Shown: positions 41,785 through 52,468 of the stretch, in pieces
Position numbering within the stretch: position 1 is the first letter of the stretch
Layout of the letters: each line of letters begins with the position of its first letter
Source: Pseudomonadota bacterium
GTDB lineage: Bacteria > Desulfobacterota > Desulfovibrionia > Desulfovibrionales > Desulfovibrionaceae
NCBI GenBank assembly: GCA_018816865.1
Contig: JAHIUW010000016.1
Coordinates: 124,001 to 188,000, forward strand
Direction: 5' to 3'
Length of the DNA stretch: 64,000 nt
Made by a program: the position numbers and the translations under genes
Notes under the pieces: model-generated
Seen by the model: only the letters and a program-made list of their open reading frames with translations
Database searches by the model: none
Told to the model about the DNA's origin: nothing

Positions 41785-43080
41785 TTATTGCTTTTCGGGG
41801 ATGAGATGCACATCCCGCTGCGGGAAGGGAATCACGATGCCCTTGGCCCGGAAGGCATCCAGAATGGCAAGATTGACGACACTCACGATGTTAGTCACGC
41901 CGTTTCGCGGGTCATCGATCCAGACCCTGAGCTCCAGGTCCAGGGAGCTGTCGCCAAAGCCCAAGAACAGGGCCACCGGCGCGGGAGTATCTAGGATGCG
42001 GGGCAACCCGGCGGCGGCCTGTTTCATCAACGCCAGGGCCTGGTGCACATCCGTGCCGTAGGAGACCCCGACAGGCACCTTCAGGCGCACCTTGTTGTCC
42101 GAAAATGACCAGTTCACGACCTGGCTGGTGATCAGATCCTCATTGGGGATCAGGTATTCCTTGCCGTCACGGGTCACAACGGAGACGAACCTGCCCCGCA
42201 GCTCGGTGATCCAGCCGTAGACGCCCCCAATCTCGATGACATCCCCGGGCTTGATGGACTTGTCCATGAGCAGGATCACGCCGCTGATCAGGTTGGCAAA
42301 GACGTTGCGCAAGCCGAAACCAACTCCCACACCCACCGCGCCGCTGAACACCGTCAGGGCCGTCAAGTCGATGCCCACGCTGTTCAGGGCCAGGAGGACG
42401 GCCAGGACGTAGATGCCGATCCTGGCGGTCTTGGCAAGCAGCACGCGCGTTGAAGGCGTCAGATCCGGCGCACCTTCCAGGCGACGCTCGACAAAGACCG
42501 AGGACATCCCCCCCAGCCGGAAAAAGACCAACAGCAGGATCGTCGCCTTGATCAGAACCAGCAACGTCACGCGGGTTCCGCCCAGATCAAGGCCGATGGC
42601 GTCGAGCAACCGCAACACGGGCTCCAGAATCCCCAGCACGTGGAACGCGGCGGCAATGACGGACAAGGTGGCGAAACAGCGCCGCCAGAATTGGGAACGG
42701 ATCACAGAAGACCCGAGAATGATCACGGAAGAGGCTACCAACAGGGCCAGGACCGGATCGGCCAGCACACTGCCCTGTCCATACAGCCTAAGCCCCTCGC
42801 GGGCAGAGGCGACCAGCAGGGCGGAGATCATGGCCGGCAGGGCCCGCACCACGCTGCGCCCGAAACGGGACAGGGGCAACTCCCCTGCCAATCCCGTAGC
42901 GAAATGGCTGCGGACGGCACGCTTTAGGGGAAACGCCAGCAGCCAGCCCAAAACCACGGCCCCCAAGATGACGGCGGCCTGGAGTCCTCCGCCGCCGGTT
43001 GTCAGCCAGAGCCAAGCCCGCAACGGCAGCTCCTGGCCCCAGGCCGCGAATGTTTCAAAGGCGAGAGGCAGCTGTGCCAT
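41785..43080 (-). CDS. MscS-family mechanosensitive channel
   Basis: 431 aa from ATG 43080, preceded by AGGAGC. Several N-terminal hydrophobic helices (about residues 20-200) precede the MscS core. The pore-helix region reads LTALTVFSGAVGVGVGFGLRNVFANLISGVILLMDKSIKPGDVIEI, followed by the beta domain YGWITELRGRFVSVVTRDGKEYLIPNEDLITSQVVNWS. The carboxy-terminal cytoplasmic cage region is present. It is larger than E. coli MscS (286 aa). It lies 10 bp upstream of no further plus gene; the two-component genes precede it on the same strand. Confidence 0.92.
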   Translation of the reverse strand: MAQLPLAFETFAAWGQELPLRAWLWLTTGGGGLQAAVILGAVVLGWLLAFPLKRAVRSHFATGLAGELPLSRFGRSVVRALPAMISALLVASAREGLRLYGQGSVLADPVLALLVASSVIILGSSVIRSQFWRRCFATLSVIAAAFHVLGILEPVLRLLDAIGLDLGGTRVTLLVLIKATILLLVFFRLGGMSSVFVERRLEGAPDLTPSTRVLLAKTARIGIYVLAVLLALNSVGIDLTALTVFSGAVGVGVGFGLRNVFANLISGVILLMDKSIKPGDVIEIGGVYGWITELRGRFVSVVTRDGKEYLIPNEDLITSQVVNWSFSDNKVRLKVPVGVSYGTDVHQALALMKQAAAGLPRILDTPAPVALFLGFGDSSLDLELRVWIDDPRNGVTNIVSVVNLAILDAFRAKGIVIPFPQRDVHLIPEKQ

Positions 43081-43090
43081 GACCTTGCTC

Positions 43091-44125
43091 CTAGGAGGGA
43101 ATGCGGACAGTGAAGCGCGTACCACCGGAACGGGACAGTTCCAGAGTACCGCCGACCTGGGCCACCAGCCCCCGGACAAGCTCCAGCCCCAGGGACTTGG
43201 GATGGTTCATGTCCACCTCGGCGGCCAGGCCAACGCCGTCATCCGAGACCACAAGCTCGTAGTTGCCCACGCCCTTGCTGAAGACGATGGTGATGGTACC
43301 CGGCCCACCCTCGGGGAAGGCGTACTTCAACGAATTGGTCAGGAACTCGGTCACAATCAGACCCACGGGCATGACCTTGTCGGGTTCCAATTCCAGTTCC
43401 TCGCAGTCCAGCTTCAACTCCACTCCCGGAGGAAAGACGTAGGACCGCGACAGAGAATCCGTCAGGCTCTCAAAATAATCCCGAGCGGCGATGGTGTCGA
43501 GATGTTCTGAACTGTAAAGCTTCTCATGGACCTTGGCGATGGAAACCACGCGACTGCGTACGGCCTTCAAGGCTTCCACGCAGGCCTCGTTCTCGATGTG
43601 CATGGATTGCAGGGCCAAGAGTCCACAGATCATATTCAGGTTGTTCTTGATGCGATGGTGGATTTCCTTGAGCTGCAACTCGCGGTCCTCTGCCTGGGAG
43701 CGGAACCCGACCATCATGTCGTCCAGGTTGCGCTCCATGGCCTTCTTCTCGAGCACGATCTCAATCACGGCCTTGATCTGGTCGTTCTGACTGGGCTTCA
43801 AGATATAGCCATAAGGATGCACGACCTTGGCGCGGTCCACATGGGCGTCGTCCCCGTAGGCCGTGAGCAGAATGACCGGGATATCCAGCTTGTCCTGAAT
43901 CTCCCCGCAGGCGGTGATGCCATCCTTTTCACCCGGCATGACAACGTCCATCAGCACCAGGTCCGGGCGCAATTCCCCGGCCAGACGCACGGCATCGTCT
44001 CCAGTGGACGCCTTGCAGATCACATCGTATCCCAGCGTTGTGAGCAATTCTTCCAGTTGGGTGATGATCACGGCCTCATCATCAACGACCATAATCTTGT
44101 ATTGGTTCCTATCGGAGGTGCTCAT
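43091..44125 (-). CDS. Receiver-histidine kinase hybrid (REC + HisKA_2 + HATPase)
   Basis: 344 aa, soluble. Residues 8-125 are a receiver domain with the acidic pair VDDE, phospho-acceptor Asp in LVLMDVVMPGEKDG and the conserved Lys in YILKPSQ. A coiled linker leads to a HisKA_2 phospho-acceptor helix, LQLKEIHHRIKNNLNMICGLLALQ, and then an ATPase domain with TNSLKYAFPEGG and SDDGVGL. It overlaps the large PAS kinase by 4 nt and ends 10 bp before mscS, so the three may be one unit. It is probably phosphorylated on the receiver by that kinase. Confidence 0.9.
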   Translation of the reverse strand: MSTSDRNQYKIMVVDDEAVIITQLEELLTTLGYDVICKASTGDDAVRLAGELRPDLVLMDVVMPGEKDGITACGEIQDKLDIPVILLTAYGDDAHVDRAKVVHPYGYILKPSQNDQIKAVIEIVLEKKAMERNLDDMMVGFRSQAEDRELQLKEIHHRIKNNLNMICGLLALQSMHIENEACVEALKAVRSRVVSIAKVHEKLYSSEHLDTIAARDYFESLTDSLSRSYVFPPGVELKLDCEELELEPDKVMPVGLIVTEFLTNSLKYAFPEGGPGTITIVFSKGVGNYELVVSDDGVGLAAEVDMNHPKSLGLELVRGLVAQVGGTLELSRSGGTRFTVRIPS

Positions 44126-47100
44126 GGACTGGATTCTCCCTTCTCGTCATGTGCAAAAGATATGGTCACTGTAGTGCCATGGTCCGACTCAATCCGCAAC
44201 TCGCCTGAAAGCTGAAACTTTACTATATTTTTCAGTAGCTTGAGCCCAACAGAATCCAGTTCGCTTTCCAGGACGCCCGGCGGAATGCCTTGGCCCTTGT
44301 CAGCCACCTGGATCATGACCCTGCCGCCAGGGCAATTCTTGACACTCAGGCTCAGCGCTCCGCCCTGGTCCTCAGGGTAGGCGTGCTTGAAGACGTTGGC
44401 CAGCATCTCCGAAAGCACCAATCCGCATGGGATGGCCTTGCTGAGCGGCAGCTGGATATCATCAAGATCGAACTGCGGCTGGATAAATGAGGCTCCGTAC
44501 ATCTGGGCCAGCTGCCCCGTGAGCTGCCGGGCGTAGGTGGCCATGTCGATGGAGTCGAAGCGCTCGAAGCCATAGAGTTGCAAGTGGATCATGGCCATGC
44601 CGTGGATCTTGGACTGGGTGTCGCGCATGACCTCGCGGGCCTTGGTGTCCTTGATGCGCCGCCCCGCCATGTCCAGCAAACCGGTGATGATCTGCAGGTT
44701 GTTCTTGACCCGGTGATGGACCTCTTGCAGCAGTAATTCCTTTTCCTTCAGGGAACGGCGAATCTCTTCCTCGGCCTGGCGGCGCTCGGTGATATCGATG
44801 GTGATGCCCGCCAGCCATTCCATCTCGCCATCCTCGCCCAACACCGGAAAAGCGCGCTCACGCACCCAGAGCCAGTCCCCCTGCCTGCGCCTAACCCGGT
44901 ATTCGATCTCGCGAATCTGTGGACGAGGCCTGGCATAGGCCCGCTGAATCGTGCGCCAGTCATCGGGATGAACGACCTTGGCGAAGGCCAGAGGATTGCG
45001 GTACAACTCATCGCGCGGGCCAACCTGGCGCTCGAAGGCAGGGCTCAGGTAGAGCACATGACTTCGGTCCGGGGTACTGATCCAGAACACATCCTGGACC
45101 GCGTCGGCAATGATCCGGAACTTGCGCTCGGACTCGCGCAGGGCCAACTCGGTTCGCTTGCGGGCGATGGCGCTGCCCACGATATTGGCGGCAGCCACCA
45201 GGGCCTCGATCTCGGCATCCAGCCAGCGCCGTTCGGTCCTGCAATCGTCGAAGCCGATGAATCCCCACCATTCGTTCCCGGCATGGACCGGGACCAGAGC
45301 CAGCGACTTGATTCCCTGGGGCTCGAGCAACGCGCGGGCGGCCCCGGGCAGATCGCGCACCCGGCCATGCATGGTGCCCCGGGCCGCAAGAATCCCCGCC
45401 AGGGTATCGATACCGCACTCGGCATAGGGCAACCCCTTCGTGACCTGGGCATCAAGCAGGGCCTCAACCCCCGCGGCGCACCATTCACAGCGCTGGCTCA
45501 TACACAATTGGCCTGCTTCATTAAAATCATTCTCGAATACATAGGCCCGACAGGTGCCCGCAGCAGCTCCCAAGTTGGAGAGCACCTCCTGAATGCATTC
45601 GGTCCACTCGCTGGTCTGCAGGAATTTTTCGGCGGCAAGGCCCACGGCCTCCAGCACCGCATCCCGACGCAGCAGGGACGCCTCAATCTGCTTGCGTGGG
45701 GCGATATCCTCCACGACGCACGAAAAATACTTGGCCTGGCCTTGCTCATCCTTGATGCAAGCCGCGGTCACATTGATCCAGGTGCACGTCCCGTCCCTAA
45801 GCATGTAGCGTTGTTCCCGGCAAAAGGACGGCATCTCACCCCTGAGCATCTGGTCGCGCAGCGTTAAACTCTCCTCCAGGTGGTCGGGATGGACGACCTC
45901 GCTGAAATGTCTGCCAAGCAGTTCTTCACGCGCGTAGCCCGTGATGTCGCACAGCTTGTCGTTGACGCGCAGCCAATTGCCCTCCACCGAGATGTGGGCC
46001 ATGCCCACCGCGGCCTGCTCAAAAGTCGTCCGGAAGCGCTCCTCGCTCTCCGCCAGCTTGCGCTCGGCAAGCAAGGCCTCGGTAATATCCCTGGTGAACA
46101 CCGCCAAGCGCGCCACCTCTCCGAATTCATCAAGCACGGGATAGACACGGTGTTCCAGGCTGCGCTCCCCACGCTGTTCGGTGAAGCCCACGGGCTCGTC
46201 GGCACGGCGGACCTGCATCAGGCGCTGCCAGCGGTCATGCTGCCGGGGACTGTCATGCAGGTCCTTGATCCGCCTGCCCACCATCTCCTGCGGCGTCAGG
46301 CCAAAAGCCACTGCGGCCTTGGCGTTGGCAGCCAGAACCAGGCCTTCGCTATCCAGGAGCACCATCATGTCGCTGGTGGCGTCGGACAGGGCTCGCAGGG
46401 TCCGCTCGCTCTGGCGCAGGGAATCCTGGGCGGTCATGCGGCGCTCTTCCACGGCAATGGCCGATGACACCACGGACAGCAGCCACTCGTCTTCCTCCGT
46501 CAGCAGACGGTCTTTGGTATAGACCACGCACAGACTGCCCACGATGGTTCCGCCCGTGCGCACCGGGGAGCCGATATAGGTCTGCAACCCATAGGCCCGG
46601 ACATTGGGATCGCTCTCGGCGTAGGAAGAATCCTGAAGGTTGCGCACCACCAGAATGCTGTCCAGGCCGCGGCTAATGACATCCCCGCAGAGATGGCCCT
46701 CGGCGGCATCCATCGTGGGCATGTCCGGCGGCGCGTTCCACTGCCCGGCGGCGATCAACTGTCTGCCCTCGCGGCGATTGTACAGGGCGCAGGTTCCGCC
46801 CAGCATCTCGCCGCACAGGGCCACCAGACTGGTGATGTTCTCCTCGGGCTCGCTGCCGAAATGCAGCAGGCAGTCGTTGAAACGCTCCAGGCGCAGGCGC
46901 ATGTCCTCACGGCTGGTGACGTCGGTGCACACCCCCAACACCACGCGGCCCGGCACATCTGCCGGAAAGGGCACTGCCGAATACTCCAGGTGGCGGGTTC
47001 TGCCAAAAGCGTCCTGGAGGCTCAACTCCGTAACCTGGAAGGGCTTCACGCCGCTGAGCACCGGCCCCTCCAGACGGGCAAGAGAGCGCTGCACGCGCTC

Positions 47101-48087
47101 AGTCCCTGGATCGTCGTGGCCTCCCCTGACCAGCTCCTCCCTAGAACACCCAAAGAGTTCGGTGGCGGCCTTGTTGGCCATCAGGAACCGGCCATCCTCG
47201 TGGCGGGCGTAAATGGCGTGGGGGACCAAATCGACAACCCGGCGCAACCGGCTTTCGCTTCTGGCCAACGCGGCCTCGGCCTGCTTCTGTTCGCTCAAAT
47301 CCACGATGAACGTCAGGCTCGCGGGTTCGCCATCCCAGTCCACGAGCGAGCCGTAGACCCCCACCCAACGGTAATCCCCCTGCTTCTTCAATAACCGAAA
47401 ACAGTAGTAGACCTCTCCAAGCCATTTCCCGAATCTCTTGGCCAACTTGTCTGCCACCAGGGCGCGATCCTCGGGGTGCACAAAATCAAGCACCGGGTGC
47501 CCAACCACCTCGTGTGCCGCAAACCCGCTCCGTTCCAGCATCACCGGGTTGGTGTAGACGATGCCATCCCTGCGCGAAACCACCACACCCACCCGGGACA
47601 TGTTGAGGATGGAGCGCAGCCGGCCCTCGCTCTCACGCAGGGCGCGCTGAATCTGCTTGATCTCGGTGACGTCCTGCATCACCCCCACGAGATACCGCTC
47701 CCCGCCCGGGGCGGTAAAACGACTCTTCAGGGTCAGGCAATGGGTCTTGCCCCCGGGCCAGGGCGGTGAGACCTCGTAGGAAATGGTCTTACCGGTACTC
47801 AGGACGTATTCGTCTTTGTTCCAGAGAAAATCCACGTATTCTGGAGGATAGACAGCAGAATCCGTGCGCCCGAGCATCTCGTCCCGGGACTTGCCCACCA
47901 CGTCCGTAGCCGCCTGGTTCAGATAGATCCAGCGATGCTGTTCGTCCTTGATGAAGATTGGTGTGCGCAGCCCATCAAGCACAGCCCGCAGATCAAACCC
48001 TTCGGAGGAAGGGGTCTCGGCAAGGCGACAGCGCAATGCGCACAGCTCTTCAATCAACTGTTGCTTTGTTTTTTTGGAATCGTCCAC
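44122..48087 (-). CDS. Soluble multi-PAS/GAF sensor histidine kinase (HisKA_2)
   Basis: 1321 aa, GTG start at 48087 with AGGA upstream. No transmembrane segment. Order read from sequence: PAS (about 35-145), PAS (158-278), PAS (283-400), GAF-like (405-555), PAS (570-690), PAS (695-820), GAF-like (825-985), PAS (990-1110), then HisKA_2 helix LLQEVHHRVKNNLQIITGLLDM and an ATPase domain with ANVFKHAYPEDQ and DKGQGIPPG. The second GAF contains a CMSQRCEWCAAG Cys cluster that could sense redox or bind metal. Unlike membrane kinases this one reads the cytoplasm. The 4-nt overlap with the receiver-kinase gene gives an obvious partner. Confidence 0.9.
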   Translation of the reverse strand: MDDSKKTKQQLIEELCALRCRLAETPSSEGFDLRAVLDGLRTPIFIKDEQHRWIYLNQAATDVVGKSRDEMLGRTDSAVYPPEYVDFLWNKDEYVLSTGKTISYEVSPPWPGGKTHCLTLKSRFTAPGGERYLVGVMQDVTEIKQIQRALRESEGRLRSILNMSRVGVVVSRRDGIVYTNPVMLERSGFAAHEVVGHPVLDFVHPEDRALVADKLAKRFGKWLGEVYYCFRLLKKQGDYRWVGVYGSLVDWDGEPASLTFIVDLSEQKQAEAALARSESRLRRVVDLVPHAIYARHEDGRFLMANKAATELFGCSREELVRGGHDDPGTERVQRSLARLEGPVLSGVKPFQVTELSLQDAFGRTRHLEYSAVPFPADVPGRVVLGVCTDVTSREDMRLRLERFNDCLLHFGSEPEENITSLVALCGEMLGGTCALYNRREGRQLIAAGQWNAPPDMPTMDAAEGHLCGDVISRGLDSILVVRNLQDSSYAESDPNVRAYGLQTYIGSPVRTGGTIVGSLCVVYTKDRLLTEEDEWLLSVVSSAIAVEERRMTAQDSLRQSERTLRALSDATSDMMVLLDSEGLVLAANAKAAVAFGLTPQEMVGRRIKDLHDSPRQHDRWQRLMQVRRADEPVGFTEQRGERSLEHRVYPVLDEFGEVARLAVFTRDITEALLAERKLAESEERFRTTFEQAAVGMAHISVEGNWLRVNDKLCDITGYAREELLGRHFSEVVHPDHLEESLTLRDQMLRGEMPSFCREQRYMLRDGTCTWINVTAACIKDEQGQAKYFSCVVEDIAPRKQIEASLLRRDAVLEAVGLAAEKFLQTSEWTECIQEVLSNLGAAAGTCRAYVFENDFNEAGQLCMSQRCEWCAAGVEALLDAQVTKGLPYAECGIDTLAGILAARGTMHGRVRDLPGAARALLEPQGIKSLALVPVHAGNEWWGFIGFDDCRTERRWLDAEIEALVAAANIVGSAIARKRTELALRESERKFRIIADAVQDVFWISTPDRSHVLYLSPAFERQVGPRDELYRNPLAFAKVVHPDDWRTIQRAYARPRPQIREIEYRVRRRQGDWLWVRERAFPVLGEDGEMEWLAGITIDITERRQAEEEIRRSLKEKELLLQEVHHRVKNNLQIITGLLDMAGRRIKDTKAREVMRDTQSKIHGMAMIHLQLYGFERFDSIDMATYARQLTGQLAQMYGASFIQPQFDLDDIQLPLSKAIPCGLVLSEMLANVFKHAYPEDQGGALSLSVKNCPGGRVMIQVADKGQGIPPGVLESELDSVGLKLLKNIVKFQLSGELRIESDHGTTVTISFAHDEKGESSP

Positions 48088-48290
48088 GTCAAGTCCTGGT
48101 GGAAAGAACCACAGGACCGGTCAACTCAACCGGGTCCCGCAAGATATCGTCTGCTTGTAGCAGGTTGCCATTCCCCCTACAACCTGAACGACATCCGGGC
48201 ACCGGGCTGGATCGCCTCGCTGATAACAATTAAAGTATTCGGCGCCTCCCCCATTGTCTCCCCCTTTCTTTTTAAGTACAAACGGTTGAA

Positions 48291-50627
48291 ATGATCGATC
48301 ATAATTTTCACATAAAGTACCTCTGGCCCAACCTGTCCGCACGGGCCGTCCTGGCTACGGCCATCCTGACTACGGCCATCCTGGCCTTGTCCCAGGCCGA
48401 GGCCTTGGCGGGCAATGCCCTGACCCTAGGGTCCCCTTCCCCGGACTCACCCTCCCTGCTGTTCACCCTGGTCATGGGGCTTGCGGCCATCGCGACCCTG
48501 GCCCTTCTGACCATGGCCCTTCGCCGATACAAGAACCGCAACAGCGATCTGCAACACGAATACGACGCCTTGGTGGACGCCTTCAACGGTCAGCTCTACA
48601 TCTGCGCCCCGGACGGCACGTTGGAATTCATGAACTCAGCCATGATCAAGCAGATCGGGCGCGACGCCACCGGGGAACCCTGCCACAAGGCCCTGTTCGA
48701 CCTGGAGCAAACCTGTCCCTGGTGCGTCAACGTCAATCTCTTCGTGAACGAAGCCGCCCGCTACGAATTTCATCCCAACGGGCAGGACAGATGGCTTGAG
48801 GCCGTCTGTGCACCGGTCAAGCGTCAGGTCGGCGGCGTCTCCAAACTGGTGATGCTGACCGACATCACCGCGCGCAAGGAAATCGAAGCGCAGTTCCGGC
48901 TCTCCGAAGAGCGTTACCGCACCATCGCCGAACACACCCACGCCATGGAGATCTGGCTCGGACCACAGGGCGAGCACCGCTACACCAGCCCGGCCTGCCT
49001 GCACATTACAGGCTACGAGAACGAGGCCTTTGAGAAACAGCCCCAGCTCATCTCCACGCTGCTGCACCGGGACGACCTACCTGACTGGGAGGCCTTTCTG
49101 GCGGGCGAGGCAAGCGAATCCCTGGACTTTCGGATCTTCCGCCGCGACGGGGCCATGCGTTGGATGAACGCCGCCCGCCACGAGGTCTGCGCAGAGAATG
49201 GCGAAGCCCTGGGCCTGCGCCTGTCGGTGCGCGACATCACCGAACGCAAGCAGTTGGAAATCCAGCTCCGCTATCAGGCACTGCACGACCCCATGACAGG
49301 GCTGGCCAACCGGGTGCTGGCCTCGGACCGCATCGCCCAGGCCGTCGAACGCGCCAAGCGCCGCGATGATTATCACTTCGCCCTGGCCTTCGCCGACATC
49401 GACCGCCTGAAGGTCATCAACGACAGCTTCGGCCACCGCGTGGGGGACAAGGCCCTGGAACAGATCGCCGCTCGGATGCACAAGAGCGTGCGCAGCCTGG
49501 ACATGGTCGCCCGCTATGGTTCCGACCAATTCATCTTCCTACTGGAGGAGCTGGACAAGCCGCGCAAGGCCATCAACATCATCAACCGCGCCCGCGCCGC
49601 CATTGAGGAACCTCTAATCATCGACGGTCATGAGTTAAACATGTCCGCCTGCTTCGGGGCAGTGCTCTTTCCCCCGCCCGAAGACGACGACGCCGAACTG
49701 ATCCGCAAGGCCAATATCGCCCTGCACCTGGCCAAAAAAGCGGGCTACGGAAAACTCAAGGTCTTCGTGCCGCACATGCTGGACAAGGCCGTGGAGCTGA
49801 TGACCCTGGAAAACGATCTGCGCCGGGCCGTGCACGGGGGCGAGTTCTTCGTCGAGTACCAGCCCATCCTGACCCTGCATGACTCCAAACTCATCGGATT
49901 CGAGGCCCTGGTGCGCTGGAACCATCCCCAGCGCGGAGTGGTCTCGCCTGCGGAATTCATCCCCCTGGCCGAGGAAACGGGCCTGATCACGCGCCTGGGC
50001 CACTTCGTGTTGGAAGAGGCCTGCCAGACCATGAGCACTTGGCGAGAGACCATGCCCGAAGCCCAGGGACTGATGCTCTCGGTGAACCTTTCGGCGCGCC
50101 AGTTCACCCAGCCCGATCTGGTGGACTCTGTGCGCGAGATCCTGAAAAAAACCGGGATGCCCGCAAACAAACTCAAGCTGGAGATCACAGAGACCACCAT
50201 CATGGAAAATGCCGATGCCGCTACGGACAAGCTGAACCGCCTGAAATCACTGGGCATCCAGATTTCCATCGACGATTTCGGCACCGGCTACTCATCCATG
50301 AGCTATCTCCAGAAATTCCCTTTGGACCACCTGAAGATCGATCTGTCCTTCATCAATCGCATGGATACCACCCCCGGGAACCAGGAGATCGTCAAGGCCA
50401 TCATCAATCTGGCCCATAACCTGGGTTTGGAGGTGGTGGCCGAGGGTGTGGAAAAATCGAGCCAACAGGATATCCTGAACTCCCTGAACTGCGAATACGG
50501 GCAGGGATTCCTCTTCTCGCACGCCGTGTCCGCAGTCAACGCCAAGGCCTACATTCTCGGCGACGCCCAGGCCCAACCCGAAGGCCCGGCCCAATTGATC
50601 ATCACCCGTTCAGACAGCAAGACCTAG
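48291..50627 (+). CDS. Membrane PAS-PAS-GGDEF-EAL protein (probable c-di-GMP phosphodiesterase)
   Basis: 778 aa. Two hydrophobic helices near residues 17-40 and 57-77 enclose a short periplasmic loop. Two PAS domains follow (about 92-200 and 205-325). The GGDEF domain is degenerate: GSDQF replaces GGDEF in VARYGSDQFIF, so cyclase activity is unlikely. The EAL domain looks complete: FEALVRWNHP, SVNLSARQF, LEITETTIMEN, IDDFGTGYSSMSYLQKFPLDHLKID and EVVAEGVEKSSQQ. A degenerate GGDEF often binds GTP to activate the EAL domain. Start ATG 48291 lacks a strong ribosome site. Confidence 0.9.
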   Translation: MIDHNFHIKYLWPNLSARAVLATAILTTAILALSQAEALAGNALTLGSPSPDSPSLLFTLVMGLAAIATLALLTMALRRYKNRNSDLQHEYDALVDAFNGQLYICAPDGTLEFMNSAMIKQIGRDATGEPCHKALFDLEQTCPWCVNVNLFVNEAARYEFHPNGQDRWLEAVCAPVKRQVGGVSKLVMLTDITARKEIEAQFRLSEERYRTIAEHTHAMEIWLGPQGEHRYTSPACLHITGYENEAFEKQPQLISTLLHRDDLPDWEAFLAGEASESLDFRIFRRDGAMRWMNAARHEVCAENGEALGLRLSVRDITERKQLEIQLRYQALHDPMTGLANRVLASDRIAQAVERAKRRDDYHFALAFADIDRLKVINDSFGHRVGDKALEQIAARMHKSVRSLDMVARYGSDQFIFLLEELDKPRKAINIINRARAAIEEPLIIDGHELNMSACFGAVLFPPPEDDDAELIRKANIALHLAKKAGYGKLKVFVPHMLDKAVELMTLENDLRRAVHGGEFFVEYQPILTLHDSKLIGFEALVRWNHPQRGVVSPAEFIPLAEETGLITRLGHFVLEEACQTMSTWRETMPEAQGLMLSVNLSARQFTQPDLVDSVREILKKTGMPANKLKLEITETTIMENADAATDKLNRLKSLGIQISIDDFGTGYSSMSYLQKFPLDHLKIDLSFINRMDTTPGNQEIVKAIINLAHNLGLEVVAEGVEKSSQQDILNSLNCEYGQGFLFSHAVSAVNAKAYILGDAQAQPEGPAQLIITRSDSKT

Positions 50628-50701
50628 CGCCACGGTCGAAACTGGCCCCGAACTTGCTGTTGGTGGATATTGCCATCCACCATTACAACGACAGGTGACC
50701 C

Positions 50702-52387
50702 ATGTTTCGACGCACCCTCGCCCTTCTTTCCCTGCCTCTTGTGCTCACAGCCACCCTGCTGATCGCCCTCACATTCGCTGGCCCCAGTCCCGCGGATGGA
50801 GCTAACTTCATCAATGATTACAGCATATACCAACGGACTCTGCTGGGGTTGACCCTGGCCAGTCTCCTGGCACTGGCTGCAGGCGGAGCTTCCCTGGCGC
50901 TCACGGCCCGCCAGCGTGAGGCAGCCCTAGCGGCCATGCTGAACGGAGGTGTGCAGAGCCATAAAAAATCCAAATTTGTTGAAATACAATCATCCATCAA
51001 AGACATTATTGTCGAAAACAACGCTATCATTCAATCTCTTTCCGAGGCCACGACGGAGACCGATCAGCTCCGGAGGGAGCTGTCGGCAGCCCAGGCCCTG
51101 ACCCTGGATGCCCGTCGCCAGGGTGAAGCCTCACGCTGCCAGAACCTGCGCAACGCCTCCGGGACCCTGCGCACCGCCATCGGCGACATCCACAATGCGG
51201 CCAGGGAACTCCAGACCAACACCGGTGACGCAAGCAAAGGCGCGCGCGCTCAGCGCCGCCTGTCCAGCGAATCGGCCACGGCCATGGAACAGATGAACGC
51301 CTCGGTGGCCCAGGTGGCCGAAAGCGCCGAGGCGGCGGCCACGGCGGCGGACCGGGCCATGGAACAGGCCCATGCCGGAGCAGAGACAGTGGACGAGACC
51401 GTGACCGCCATCCTTGCCGTGAATCAGCGCACCGCAGAACTGTCCTCAGTGATTTCGGGCCTGGGGGTGCAGGCCGAAGGCATCGGACTCATCATGAACG
51501 TCATCGCCGACATTGCCGACCAGACCAACCTACTGGCGCTGAACGCCGCCATCGAGGCGGCCCGTGCAGGCGACGCCGGACGCGGCTTTGCCGTGGTGGC
51601 CGACGAAGTGCGCAAACTGGCCGAAAAGACCATGCAGGCCACCCGCGACGTTGGTCAGCAGGTGCAGGCCATCCAGGGCGGCATGGAACGGACCCGCAAC
51701 GGCATGGCCGAGGCCAGCGCCATGGTGGAGCAGGCCACGGAAGTGGCCCGACGTTCGGGCCAGATGCTGGTCGCCATCGTCGACCTGGCAGGCGAGAACG
51801 CCGATCAGATCCGTTCCATCGCCGCGGCGGCGACCCAGCAGTCCGCAGCCAGCGAGCAGGTCACCCGTGCCGTGACCGAGGTGGACGGCATCTCCCAACG
51901 CACCGACGAGGAGATGGCCGCGTCCTCCCTGGCCCTGGAGCGGTTGCTCAGTGGGGTGGAGGGCCTGAATGGCCTGAACAAGGCCTTCGAGCTGATGGGC
52001 ACGGGCAAGGTCCAGCAGGTCCTCGCCGCACTGGCCGAATCAGCCGACATCCTGTCCATGGCCCCGGAGCGGATAGAGGGCGTCATGCGCTCCGCCATGG
52101 CTGAAAACAACTTCCTGGAGCTGTTGTACCTGACCGACGCCCAGGGCACCCAGCCCTGCTCGAACATCCCGCGCCCGGGACTGGAATCAGCCCAGGACGC
52201 CCGGGTTCGTGGCAAGAACTGGTCCACGCGCCCCTGGTTCACCGCAGCCATGGAGACCGGAACAATGGCCATCTCCGAGGTCTACATCTCCCAGGCCAGC
52301 GGCAAACCCTGCCTCACCGTGTCCTCACCCTTTGGCCGGCAGGGAACGCCCACAGGGGTCATCGCAGCCGACGTGACCCTGGGATAA
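50702..52387 (+). CDS. Methyl-accepting chemotaxis protein with C-terminal Cache-like domain
   Basis: 561 aa. Two closely spaced N-terminal hydrophobic helices (about 6-26 and 44-66) leave almost no periplasmic sensor. The MCP signalling domain (about 170-420) has the intact hairpin tip [42 protein letters not shown]. After it comes an extra region, about 445-561, containing [59 protein letters not shown] and a final GVIAADVTL, the pattern of a Cache/PDC sensor. The sensor would therefore be cytoplasmic and C-terminal, the reverse of the usual order. Confidence 0.88.
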   Translation: MFRRTLALLSLPLVLTATLLIALTFAGPSPADGANFINDYSIYQRTLLGLTLASLLALAAGGASLALTARQREAALAAMLNGGVQSHKKSKFVEIQSSIKDIIVENNAIIQSLSEATTETDQLRRELSAAQALTLDARRQGEASRCQNLRNASGTLRTAIGDIHNAARELQTNTGDASKGARAQRRLSSESATAMEQMNASVAQVAESAEAAATAADRAMEQAHAGAETVDETVTAILAVNQRTAELSSVISGLGVQAEGIGLIMNVIADIADQTNLLALNAAIEAARAGDAGRGFAVVADEVRKLAEKTMQATRDVGQQVQAIQGGMERTRNGMAEASAMVEQATEVARRSGQMLVAIVDLAGENADQIRSIAAAATQQSAASEQVTRAVTEVDGISQRTDEEMAASSLALERLLSGVEGLNGLNKAFELMGTGKVQQVLAALAESADILSMAPERIEGVMRSAMAENNFLELLYLTDAQGTQPCSNIPRPGLESAQDARVRGKNWSTRPWFTAAMETGTMAISEVYISQASGKPCLTVSSPFGRQGTPTGVIAADVTLG

Positions 52388-52468
52388 GACAGGGCTCCGG
52401 GTGCTCAGCGCGAGTCTGGACGGCAACGGGGTTCTCGCGTATCCCGTGCCGACGGAGGGCCGCACACC

